Source: Treponema sp. (GTDB lineage: Bacteria; Spirochaetota; Spirochaetia; Treponematales; Breznakiellaceae). Taken from it: a DNA stretch of 5,403 nt. Position 1 is the first letter of the stretch. Every line of letters starts with the position of its first letter. The translations under genes and the position numbers were made by a program. Location: positions 1 to 5,403 of the forward strand of contig JAIRSD010000174.1 of NCBI GenBank assembly GCA_031255615.1, given 5' to 3'. The notes under the pieces are model-generated. The model was not told the DNA's origin. It did no database searches and saw nothing but the letters and a program-made list of their open reading frames with translations. Below are positions 1 through 5,267 of the stretch, one piece after another.

Positions 1-160
1 ATTGTGGTAGTACTAAGGGGGGATAACTGGAAGGTAATATGTGAATTATTGGGTGGGATATAGATTTGTTATTTAGAGTAGTAATACTAATGTAATGTTG
101 GAATAGAGATGACTTTATAATATTATGCTATAGGGTGGTAGTTGTAGTGGGTAGTATGGG
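1..160. other. AT-rich, C-depleted intergenic segment
   Basis: About two thirds A+T, in contrast to the GC-rich genes that follow. By my count the + strand has 50 G but only 5 C over these 160 bases, an extreme strand skew. It is made of short G-rich and TA-rich words such as gtagta, taatac and gggtggta. I see no gene here: stop codons are frequent in the + frames, and the reading frame that crosses it on the - strand has no recognisable protein features. It could be a regulatory leader, an R-loop-prone tract, or the degraded edge of something upstream of the window. Confidence 0.6.
98..126 (+). promoter_or_regulatory. possible sigma-70-type promoter
   Basis: TTGGAA (98-103) and TATTAT (121-126) are separated by 17 bases; an overlapping TATAAT lies at 116-121. 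Transcription from here would run through hairpin array 1 towards ychJ. The surrounding DNA is AT-rich, so chance matches are likely; this is a weak call. Confidence 0.25.
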
Positions 161-167
161 AGGGGGC

Positions 168-498
168 GCGGCAGGGAGGCAGAACCAAAAAGGCGCAGCC
201 TTTTTGGTTTTCGGAGTTTACGCGGGGCGTAAACTCCACGGCAGGAGGCCGGCGGGAACCGTTCCCTGGGGTTTTCGCGGAGCGAAAACCCCAGGCTCAC
301 CAATGGCGGGAGGCCGAACCAAAAAGGCGCAGCCTTTTTGGTTTTCGGAGTTTTTGCGAGGCAAAAACTCCGCAAGGCGAAAAACGGCAGGGAGGCCGTT
401 GCTTTGGGCCGGCAGGGAGGCCGGCGGGAACCATTCCCTGGGGTTTTCGCGGAGCGAAAACCCCAGGCTGAAAATCCGCAGGGATGCGGATTTTCAGC
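168..498 (+). repeat. hairpin array 1: duplicated block of short perfect palindromes
   Basis: A run of perfect stem-loops. Main stems (arm/arm): 183-194/198-209 (12 bp, loop GCA); 213-223/227-237 (11 bp, loop GGG); 265-278/282-295 (14 bp, loop GGA); 317-328/332-343 (12 bp, loop GCA); 346-357/361-372 (12 bp, loop GAG); 383-388/395-400 and 408-413/420-425 (6 bp, both loop AGGGAG); 437-450/454-467 (14 bp, loop GGA); 468-480/485-497 (13 bp, loop GGGA). Small GC-AGGGAG-GC-like cores recur near 171, 241, 306, 387 and 412. The array is partly a block duplication: 182-219 equals 316-353 exactly (38 nt), and 246-297 matches 418-469 with a single difference (52 nt). Translated frames across it simply read the palindromes and show no protein features, so I treat it as non-coding. 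Confidence 0.9.
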
Positions 499-499
499 A

Positions 500-611
500 G
501 CGCAAGGGATAGGAGGGGTGCGGAGCAGACCCGGCGCGGAAGCGGCGGGGCCGGAGGCGAAGCCGGAGCCCCGGATAGCCCGGTCCCCGCCGGACCGGAG
601 GGGCGGCGGGG
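500..611 (+). repeat. conserved-box element following array 1
   Basis: Contains GCGCAAGGGATAG at 500-512 and GGATAGCCCGGT at 573-584. The same two boxes, in the same order, occur on the - strand at 3649-3637 and 3594-3583. The 60 bases between the boxes are GC-rich with small foldbacks such as GGC-GAA-GCC. The second box runs into a hairpin, CCGGTCC 580-586 with GGACCGG 592-598; an alternative longer pairing joins CCCCGCC 585-591 and GGCGGGG 605-611. The two boxes look like the constant part of a dispersed repeat whose other hairpins vary. Confidence 0.75.
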
Positions 612-708
612 ATGCGCCCGGATATTCGGCTTTACATTCGGCGTGAATACTGGTCTAATGGGGGTGGTTATGCGCCCGGTTGGGGGCGGGGAGGGGTAAA
701 CGGACGGT
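612..708 (+). other. ychJ leader with ribosome binding site
   Basis: Non-coding leader between the box element and ychJ. ATGCGCCCGG occurs twice (613-622 and 670-679) and ATTCGGC twice, so it may be a short decayed repeat. A purine run GGGGAGGGG at 688-696 lies 12 bases before the ATG at 709, long spacing for a Shine-Dalgarno but the best candidate. An in-frame TAA at 697-699 rules out any start upstream of 709. Confidence 0.45.
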
Positions 709-1191
709 ATGAGTTGTCCCTGCGGTTCGGGTCTTTCTTACGAGGCGTGCTGCGGTCCTTATATTGCGGGTGAGAAGTTTCCGCCGACGGCGGAGGCGCT
801 GATGCGGAGCCGCTACACTGCCTACGCGGTTCACGCTATCGATTACATTATCGACACCTGCGTTGCCGACGGGCGGACGGATATTGACCGGCGGGAGACG
901 CAGGCGTGGAGCGAGCAGTCTACCTGGCTGGGGCTTAAGATTGTTTCCGTGGAAAAGGGCGGGGCGGGGGACTCGGAGGGGACGGTGGAGTTCGAGGCGG
1001 CCTATGAGCGGCAGGGGCTTCGGGATCTGCACCGGGAGAAGGCGCGTTTCACGAGGCAGGGGGGGCGCTGGATGTACGCGGAGGGGTCGGTGGCGCCGGT
1101 TACTGTCGTGCGCTCGGGTCCGAAGGTGGGGCGCAACGATCCCTGTCCTTGCGGGTCGGGCAAGAAATATAAGCACTGTCACGGGCGGTAG
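709..1191 (+). CDS. ychJ: YchJ-family protein with SEC-C zinc-binding motif
   Basis: A 160-residue protein, close to the length of E. coli YchJ (UPF0225). The N-terminus carries CPCGSG at 3-8 and a CC pair at 14-15, followed by the family's LMRSRYTAY stretch near 31-39. The middle (about 30-130) matches the small alpha+beta YchJ core, with WLGLKI and the [14 protein letters not shown] segment. The last 20 residues are a textbook SEC-C motif, [19 protein letters not shown], with C146, C148, C157 and H158 as zinc ligands, as at the SecA C-terminus. The biochemical role of YchJ proteins is not established; zinc binding and a protein- or ribosome-linked role are inferred from SEC-C. The start is secure because an in-frame stop lies four codons upstream. 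The malic enzyme gene begins 43 bases downstream on the same strand, so co-transcription is possible, but no functional link is evident. Confidence 0.93.
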   Translation: MSCPCGSGLSYEACCGPYIAGEKFPPTAEALMRSRYTAYAVHAIDYIIDTCVADGRTDIDRRETQAWSEQSTWLGLKIVSVEKGGAGDSEGTVEFEAAYERQGLRDLHREKARFTRQGGRWMYAEGSVAPVTVVRSGPKVGRNDPCPCGSGKKYKHCHGR

Positions 1192-1234
1192 CGCGGGGGC
1201 AGGCTGATCCAAATAAACGCCGGGCGGGTGTGCA

Positions 1235-2683
1235 ATGCCGATGGACTTGAGCCTTAGCAATCTGGATGATCTTTTTCCCGCGGAGTTCGGACCGGAAAAG
1301 ACGGCCCGGGCGAAAACCCTTTTTCTTAAGCGTCTTTCGATTGAGATGCACCGGTATTACGGCGGGAAGATACAAATTCTGCCCCGCTGCGGGCTTTACG
1401 GGCTTAACTGGTTCAATGTTTGGTACACGCCGGGGGTGTCGGCGGTCTCGACGGCGATTCGGGACAAGGGGGATTCCTCTTTCGAACTGAGCAGCCGGGG
1501 GAATCTGGTGGCGGTGGTTTCCGATTCCACCCGGGTTCTGGGGGACGGGGACTGCGGGCCCTCCGGCGGGCTGGGGGTGATGGAGGGCAAGGCCCTTTTG
1601 ATGAAGTATCTGGGGGGCATCGACGCGGTGCCGCTCTGCGTGGATTCCCGGGGCAGGGACGGCAGGAACGATCCCCAGCGGCTCATCGATCTGGTCAAGA
1701 TGATCCAACATTCCTTTGGGGCCGTCAATCTGGAGGACATTAGCCAGCCTAACTGTTTCCGGGTGCTGGACGAGCTGCGGGAGTCCTGCGACATTCCCGT
1801 CTGGCACGACGACGCCCAGGGTACGGCCTGCGTTACGCTGGCGGCGCTTTTCAACGCGCTGAAGCTGGCGGACAAGGACATGGGGGAGGCGCGGTTTGTG
1901 CTGCTGGGGGCGGGGGCCGCCAACACGACGATTGCCCGGCTTATCCTCGCCGCCGGGGGGGACCCGGCGCGGATGACGGTCTTCGACAGCAGGGGCAGCC
2001 TCCACGCCGGCAGGGAGGATATTAAGGGGGACCCCCGGAACTACCGGAAATGGGAAATCTGCGAAAGGACCAACCCCCGGGGGGCGCTGTCCGTCGCGGA
2101 GGCCATGAAGGGGGCCGATGTCCTTATCGCCCTTTCCAGGCCGGGCCCCGACACGGTGGCCCGGGAATGGGTCCGTTCCATGGCGCCGAAGGCGATTGTC
2201 TTCGCCTGCGCCAATCCGGTTCCGGAGATCTGGCCCTACGCCGCCAAGGAGGAGGGGGCCTTTATCGTAGCCACCGGCCGGGGGGATTTTCCCAACCAGG
2301 TGAACAACTCCGTCTGCTTCCCGGGCATCCTTAAGGGGGTTCTCGCGGTGCGGGCCCGGAAGATAAGCGACAATATGGCGATTCGCTGCGCCCGGTCCAT
2401 CGCCGCGTTTTCGGAGGGCCGGGGCATTTCCCCCGACAACATCATCGCCACCATGGAGGAGAGCGGCGTGTTCGCCCAGGAAGCGGCGGACGTGGCGGCG
2501 GCGGCGGTGGACGAGGGGCTGGCCCGGATTAACCGCGGCTGGCAGGAAGTCTACGACCAGGCCCGGTCCGACATCGACGCGGTCCACGCCCTGACGAAAT
2601 CCATGGAAGAATCGGGGGCTATCCGCAGGCCGCCCCCTGCCCTTTTGGAAAAGATTCTGCGGGAAACCCTGGCGGAACTGTAG
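1235..2683 (+). CDS. NAD(P)-dependent malic enzyme (malate oxidoreductase, decarboxylating)
   Basis: Oxidatively decarboxylates (S)-malate to pyruvate and CO2 with reduction of NAD(P)+, a cytoplasmic step linking C4 acids to pyruvate. The 482 residues cover both domains. The N-terminal catalytic domain has YTPGV at 64-68 (Tyr64 as expected general acid), MEGKALLMK with Lys119, NLEDI with metal ligands Glu167 and Asp168, and the signature HDDAQGTA at 191-198 with Asp193. The Rossmann domain follows with LLGAGAAN at 223-230, Asp251 ending the second strand, CANPVPEIWP and ATGRGDFPNQVNNSVCFPGILKG at about 346-368. The third nucleotide-loop position is Asn230, not the usual Gly. The C-terminal roughly 80 residues extend beyond short bacterial malic enzymes of about 390-430. 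ATG 1235 is the first start after an in-frame TAA at 1214-1216; the ribosome site (GGGCGGGTG) is weak, and Met3 is an alternative. NAD versus NADP use cannot be told from sequence alone. Confidence 0.96.
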   Translation: MPMDLSLSNLDDLFPAEFGPEKTARAKTLFLKRLSIEMHRYYGGKIQILPRCGLYGLNWFNVWYTPGVSAVSTAIRDKGDSSFELSSRGNLVAVVSDSTRVLGDGDCGPSGGLGVMEGKALLMKYLGGIDAVPLCVDSRGRDGRNDPQRLIDLVKMIQHSFGAVNLEDISQPNCFRVLDELRESCDIPVWHDDAQGTACVTLAALFNALKLADKDMGEARFVLLGAGAANTTIARLILAAGGDPARMTVFDSRGSLHAGREDIKGDPRNYRKWEICERTNPRGALSVAEAMKGADVLIALSRPGPDTVAREWVRSMAPKAIVFACANPVPEIWPYAAKEEGAFIVATGRGDFPNQVNNSVCFPGILKGVLAVRARKISDNMAIRCARSIAAFSEGRGISPDNIIATMEESGVFAQEAADVAAAAVDEGLARINRGWQEVYDQARSDIDAVHALTKSMEESGAIRRPPPALLEKILRETLAEL

Positions 2684-2805
2684 GGGCCGCCAGAGGCCCC
2701 GAAGCTACAGGGGGCGTCCGGGAGTTTCCGGACGGCGGGGATTTTCCCGCCGGGGGCGGGGTCTGCGGGGGCCCGCTGCGGCGGGGTTTCCGCAGGGTCT
2801 GCGGA
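2683..2805. repeat. cluster of GC-rich stems between convergent genes, possible terminator region
   Basis: Stems begin at the malic enzyme stop codon: 2683-2688/2695-2700 (GGGGCC/GGCCCC, loop GCCAGA); 2715-2721/2728-2734 (7 bp, loop GAGTTT); 2733-2739/2746-2752 (7 bp plus a G-T and an A-T pair); 2789-2795/2799-2805 (7 bp, loop GGT). The segment 2790-2795 can instead pair with 2776-2781. None is followed by a clear T run, so intrinsic termination is uncertain. The last stem, TCCGCAGGGTCTGCGGA, closely resembles the hairpin at 475-490 in array 1, which suggests a solitary member of the same palindrome family. Confidence 0.6.
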
Positions 2806-2835
2806 GGCGCGGCTTCTCCCCGGCTTTCCAGTCCT

Positions 2836-3405
2836 TTACGCGGGATGCCGCAGATAGCAGCTTGTAAGGTGATCGTTCACGAGGCCCGCCGACTGGAGAA
2901 AGGCATAGACGATGGTGGGGCCGATAAAACTAAAGCCCCGCTTCTTAAGCTCCTTTGAGATTCCCTCCGCCAGGGGGGTGGTAACGGGAATTTGGGACAT
3001 CGTATCGAAGCGGTTGACGATGGGTTCGCCGTCCACATGATCCCACAGCCAACGGGAAAAGCCCCCCGGCCCTTCCATCATCGCGAGGTAGGAGCGGGCG
3101 TTTTCGACGGCGGATTGTATCTTCCGCCGGTTTCTGATAATCCGCCCGTCCCCCAGAAGCCGGGCAACATCCTTTTCGCCGTAGCGGGCGATCCTCTCCG
3201 GGTCCATGCCGTCAAAGGCGGCGCGGTAGCCCTCCCGCCGCTTCAGAATGGTAAGCCACGACAGCCCCGCCTGGGCCCCCTCCAGAACAAGCAGCTCAAA
3301 AAGCCTGCGGTCGTTTCGCAGGGGACGGCCCCATTCGGCATCGTGGTACTTGATGTAAAGGGGATCCCCCAGGCACCAGGGGCAGCGGATCTTTTCATCG
3401 CCCAT
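2836..3405 (-). CDS. tag: DNA-3-methyladenine glycosylase I
   Basis: A base-excision repair enzyme that removes 3-methyladenine from alkylated DNA; helix-hairpin-helix superfamily, cytoplasmic. At 189 residues it matches the usual length (E. coli Tag is 187). It has the family N-terminus with C8PW, DPLYIKYHDAEWG at 14-26 and LEGAQAGLSW at 41-50. The zinc-snap ligands correspond to Cys8, His21, His179 and Cys183 (NDHLTSC near the C-terminus). Glu42 is the expected active-site acidic residue and Trp50 and Tyr20 line the base pocket. KKRGFSFIGPTIVYAFLQSAGLVNDH is typical of Tag. An in-frame TAA at 3417-3415, three codons before the ATG, fixes the start, although no Shine-Dalgarno is visible. It is convergent with the malic enzyme gene, with a 152-base gap, and has no partner on its own strand here. 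Confidence 0.97.
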   Translation of the reverse strand: MGDEKIRCPWCLGDPLYIKYHDAEWGRPLRNDRRLFELLVLEGAQAGLSWLTILKRREGYRAAFDGMDPERIARYGEKDVARLLGDGRIIRNRRKIQSAVENARSYLAMMEGPGGFSRWLWDHVDGEPIVNRFDTMSQIPVTTPLAEGISKELKKRGFSFIGPTIVYAFLQSAGLVNDHLTSCYLRHPA

Positions 3406-3545
3406 GGCCGCAGGTTAGCAGGAAAAAATCCCCGCCGCAAGAGCGCACCGGGCAGGGGCGCAGCCGCGCGTTATAGCGTCATGCAGGGGACCGGCGAAAG
3501 GGAGGGCCGGAGAGGGGGCGTTTTTTTAGCCTCTGTTTGGGCGCA
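3406..3545. other. intergenic segment upstream of tag
   Basis: No credible gene. It holds the tag upstream region (reading leftwards), where I see neither a good ribosome binding site nor a convincing promoter, then purine-rich DNA (gggagggccggagagggggcg) and a T7 run at about 3522-3528 that is not preceded by a strong stem. Confidence 0.4.
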
Positions 3546-3901
3546 TTTTTTGCGGCGGTCCGCCTGCGGACCGCCGCAAAAAACCGGGCTATCCGCTCCA
3601 ATTCCCCGCCCCCTGCGGGGTCGTGGAATTCCGCTTCTATCCCTTGCGCGGTCTGGCGGGCTGGGTGTTCAACTTCGGACCCTGGCGCGCTCCGCGCGAT
3701 CCGGTATCGGCCGCGGAGGGCATCCCGCCGGCCTGGCGGGGCGGAATTCGGGACTTTGCACCACAAACGCCGAATTCCAAAAAAATCCTGCGGGTTTTTT
3801 TGATTCGCCCCCCGCCGGCGGCGCTTTCGTGGGCGAAAACGGCGCCTTCGGGGACAAAAGCGGTGCTTTTGTTTGAAATGCGGGGCGCTTCCAAAAGCGC
3901 C
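3546..3901 (-). repeat. hairpin array 2 with the same conserved boxes, opposite orientation
   Basis: Read on the - strand it parallels array 1: GCGCAAGGGATAG (3649-3637), then GGATAGCCCGGT (3594-3583), then an 18-bp perfect hairpin with a 2-base loop (3546-3563/3566-3583). Between the boxes is CCCCGC/GCGGGG (3604-3609/3615-3620), framed by GGAATTCC and AATT. Other stems: a 5-bp CGCGC/GCGCG foldback with loop GGA on the - strand in the GCGCGCTCCGCGC stretch before 3700; 3724-3729/3735-3740 (6 bp); 3743-3751/3770-3778 (9 bp, spaced); 3779-3788/3792-3801 (10 bp with one G-T, loop TGC, A7 and T7 arms); 3825-3829/3834-3838; 3854-3861/3865-3872 (8 bp, loop GGT); 3884-3890/3895-3901 (7 bp). The 12-mer AGGCCGGCGGGA of array 1 (246-257, 418-429) recurs at 3734-3723 on the - strand. 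Frames crossing this stretch show no protein signature. Confidence 0.85.
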
Positions 3902-3985
3902 GGGATTTAACCGAATTCACGCCGGAAGCAGTTTTTTATAGTTTTTTTCCAAGAACTGGAACTAATATTGGTCATTAAACGCAAA

Positions 3986-4006
3986 ATAATGATACATTAT
4001 CATTAT
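3986..4006. promoter_or_regulatory. perfect AT-rich dyad, candidate operator for the hydrolase gene
   Basis: ATAATGATA (3986-3994) and TATCATTAT (3998-4006) form a perfect 9-bp inverted repeat around CAT. It lies 28 bases before the preferred start at 4035 and overlaps the alternative ATG at 4005. Its words resemble, but do not equal, the AT-rich dyads bound by Fur-superfamily metalloregulators (GATAAT/ATTATC type). A candidate promoter lies nearby: TTGGTC at 3968-3973 with TACATT at 3993-3998 (19-base spacing, poor). Operator function is inference. Confidence 0.45.
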
Positions 4007-4021
4007 GATGCAGCGTACAAA

Positions 4022-4028
4022 AGAAGGG
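4022..4028 (+). promoter_or_regulatory. ribosome binding site deciding the hydrolase start
   Basis: AGAAGGG, six bases before ATG 4035. The upstream in-frame ATG at 4005 has no purine-rich site before it, because its 5' flank is the dyad at 3986-4006. This favours the shorter protein. Confidence 0.55.
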
Positions 4029-4034
4029 CAGTGC

Positions 4035-4898
4035 ATGGCGCCGCCGGTTCAAAAAATACCGGTAGACGCCTTTGGCCCGGCCAAGGATACCCGGCTGTTC
4101 TGGCTAGGACAGGCGGGTTTTATGTTGAATGCCAGGGGAATCATTCTGTTGTTGGACCCCTTGCTGATTACCAGGGCCGGAGATCCGGTTTTAAGCGAGA
4201 CCGGTTCCGAAATGTTCGCCCCCTGGCCCATTGAAGCGGAACAAATTCCCCGGACCGACGCGGTTCTTTATACTCATACCGACGATGATCATCTGGGGCC
4301 GGAGACGGCGAAGATCCTTATGAAACTGGATCCTGTTTTTATCGGCACCCCCTATTGCCGGGACAGGCTGCAGGAACTGGGGGCCTCCCCGGTGCGCTGT
4401 CTTTCCGGCGTCCCTCTCTGCACTTCCAAGCGGGGGAAAAACGGCAATACCTTTGATATAGGGGAGGTCGTAATAGAAATTCTGCCGGCAGATCATCCCT
4501 GGCAGCTTTTGGACCCGGACGCATACGGTAGGGTTTTTGGACCGGAGGATTGCTGCGGTTTTCGGGTAACCACCATGGACGGAGTTTTTGTGTTTCCCGG
4601 CGACACCCGGTTAATGAAACACCATATCGAGATGCAGGGGGTCGCGGTGCTGGCCCTAGACGTTTCGCAGGATCCTTACCATTTGGGATTGCAGGGAGCG
4701 GCGGTGCTGACAAAACATCTGAAAGATTCCCTCCTGATTCCCTACCACTACGGGACCTTTCGGAGCGATAGCCCCGCCCATTCGGGGGACCCTGAGGAGG
4801 TCCTGGGGGGCATTGAAGACGGCCTCCGCCGGGGCCGCATACTCGCCCCCGGCCAGCCGCTGATTCTGCGCGAGGGAAAAGAGATAAGCGCCCCGTAA
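4035..4898 (+). CDS. UlaG-like metallo-beta-lactamase-fold hydrolase
   Basis: A 287-residue cytoplasmic protein (297 if the ATG at 4005 is used) with the metallo-beta-lactamase fold of the UlaG (L-ascorbate-6-phosphate lactonase)/YtnP-like group. The fold begins with the strand pair LFWLGQAGFMLNARG and DPLL, typical of UlaG-like enzymes. Metal-site motifs, numbered from Met at 4035: motif 2 is HTDDDH at 81-86, followed by LGPE; His154 in PADHPW; Asp190 in PGDTR; His238 in IPYHYGTF. The canonical motif 2 is HxHxDH, so the second His is replaced by Asp83. No signal peptide or membrane segment is visible. The substrate cannot be deduced; no ascorbate-use genes are nearby. The gene is monocistronic as far as can be seen, preceded by an AT-rich leader with a perfect dyad and followed by repeat-rich DNA. 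Confidence is high for the fold, low for any named reaction. Confidence 0.9.
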   Translation: MAPPVQKIPVDAFGPAKDTRLFWLGQAGFMLNARGIILLLDPLLITRAGDPVLSETGSEMFAPWPIEAEQIPRTDAVLYTHTDDDHLGPETAKILMKLDPVFIGTPYCRDRLQELGASPVRCLSGVPLCTSKRGKNGNTFDIGEVVIEILPADHPWQLLDPDAYGRVFGPEDCCGFRVTTMDGVFVFPGDTRLMKHHIEMQGVAVLALDVSQDPYHLGLQGAAVLTKHLKDSLLIPYHYGTFRSDSPAHSGDPEEVLGGIEDGLRRGRILAPGQPLILREGKEISAP

Positions 4899-4943
4899 AT
4901 ACCGTGCGAAGAACGCGGCGGACAGCAATTCTGATGAAAGGAG

Positions 4944-4971
4944 TTGTTCAGAAACTTCAGTTTCTGAACAA
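4944..4971. repeat. 13-bp perfect hairpin downstream of the hydrolase gene
   Basis: TTGTTCAGAAACT (4944-4956) pairs perfectly with 4959-4971 across a 2-base loop TC, starting 45 bases after the stop codon. It could end the hydrolase transcript, but only TTT follows, and a near-identical hairpin recurs at 5268-5301, so I see it mainly as one end of a repeat element. Confidence 0.75.
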
Positions 4972-5016
4972 TTTCCGCTTAAAAACGACCAGCCAAGAGA
5001 AAAAACCGGGAGCAGG

Positions 5017-5132
5017 AATTTAAAGCACGAAGGCGAACCAAGGCGAACTACGGCTCGCCAGGAACACGAAGGAATGAATATACGCTTCCAATCCCCGCTT
5101 TTCGTGCGCCTTCCTCGCCTTCGTGGTAAATT
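5017..5132. repeat. imperfect large foldback with CACGAAGG words
   Basis: Nested inverted segments: AATTTA 5017-5022/TAAATT 5127-5132; CACGAAGGCGA 5026-5036/5115-5125; AAGGCG 5040-5045/5107-5112; CACGAA 5065-5070/5101-5106. The left arm also repeats CACGAAGG directly (5026 and 5065). CACGAAGG-rich palindromes are, to my recollection, seen in intergenic regions of various bacteria; I cannot check this here. Confidence 0.65.
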
Positions 5133-5176
5133 TCTTCCGGCTGCATATCCGGTCTTTTAGGTTAAGCAGCCTGCTG

Positions 5177-5213
5177 GACTTGTTCAATAATCCGGTTGGT
5201 CATTGAACAAGTC
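5177..5213. repeat. 12-bp inverted repeat with 13-base loop
   Basis: GACTTGTTCAAT (5177-5188) pairs perfectly with ATTGAACAAGTC (5202-5213). It shares the TTGTTCA/TGAACAA core with the hairpins at 4944 and 5268. Confidence 0.7.
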
Positions 5214-5267
5214 TTGCGAAAAACGTAGATTCCCGAGGAGATCCATGTTTTTCTTCGTTCTAAGCGG

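Noticed and set aside
1..160. Template or variable repeat of a diversity-generating retroelement
   Set aside because: C depletion alone suggested it, but there is no reverse transcriptase, no matching second repeat and no target gene in the window.
168..498. CRISPR array
   Set aside because: Repeats are not regularly spaced, the units are different palindromes, there are no spacers of uniform length, and no cas genes are present.
135..646. Two overlapping open frames (135-512 and 338-646, +) with repeated peptides
   Set aside because: The repeated peptide words come from the palindromic DNA; there is no plausible ribosome site or protein signature.
655..1260. 201-codon open frame on the - strand
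   Set aside because: It is antisense to ychJ, whose SEC-C motifs and length are unmistakable.
1100..2587. Long 495-codon open frame on the - strand
   Set aside because: It lies antisense to the malic enzyme gene, is full of Pro, Arg and His with no domain signature, and results from the GC-rich codon use of the real gene.
3779..3801. Bidirectional intrinsic terminator (A7-TCC-TGC-GGG-T7)
   Set aside because: It has the A-run/T-run form, but the GC part of the stem is only about three pairs including a G-T, and it sits inside array 2 away from any gene end. I keep it as an array hairpin.
2992..3876. 294-codon open frame on the + strand
   Set aside because: It is antisense to tag in its first half and reads through hairpin array 2 in the second; composition is low-complexity and no motif is seen.
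3637..3920. Small frames on both strands in array 2 as possible degraded genes
   Set aside because: The frames only read through palindromes, share nothing with known protein families I recognise, and lack ribosome sites.
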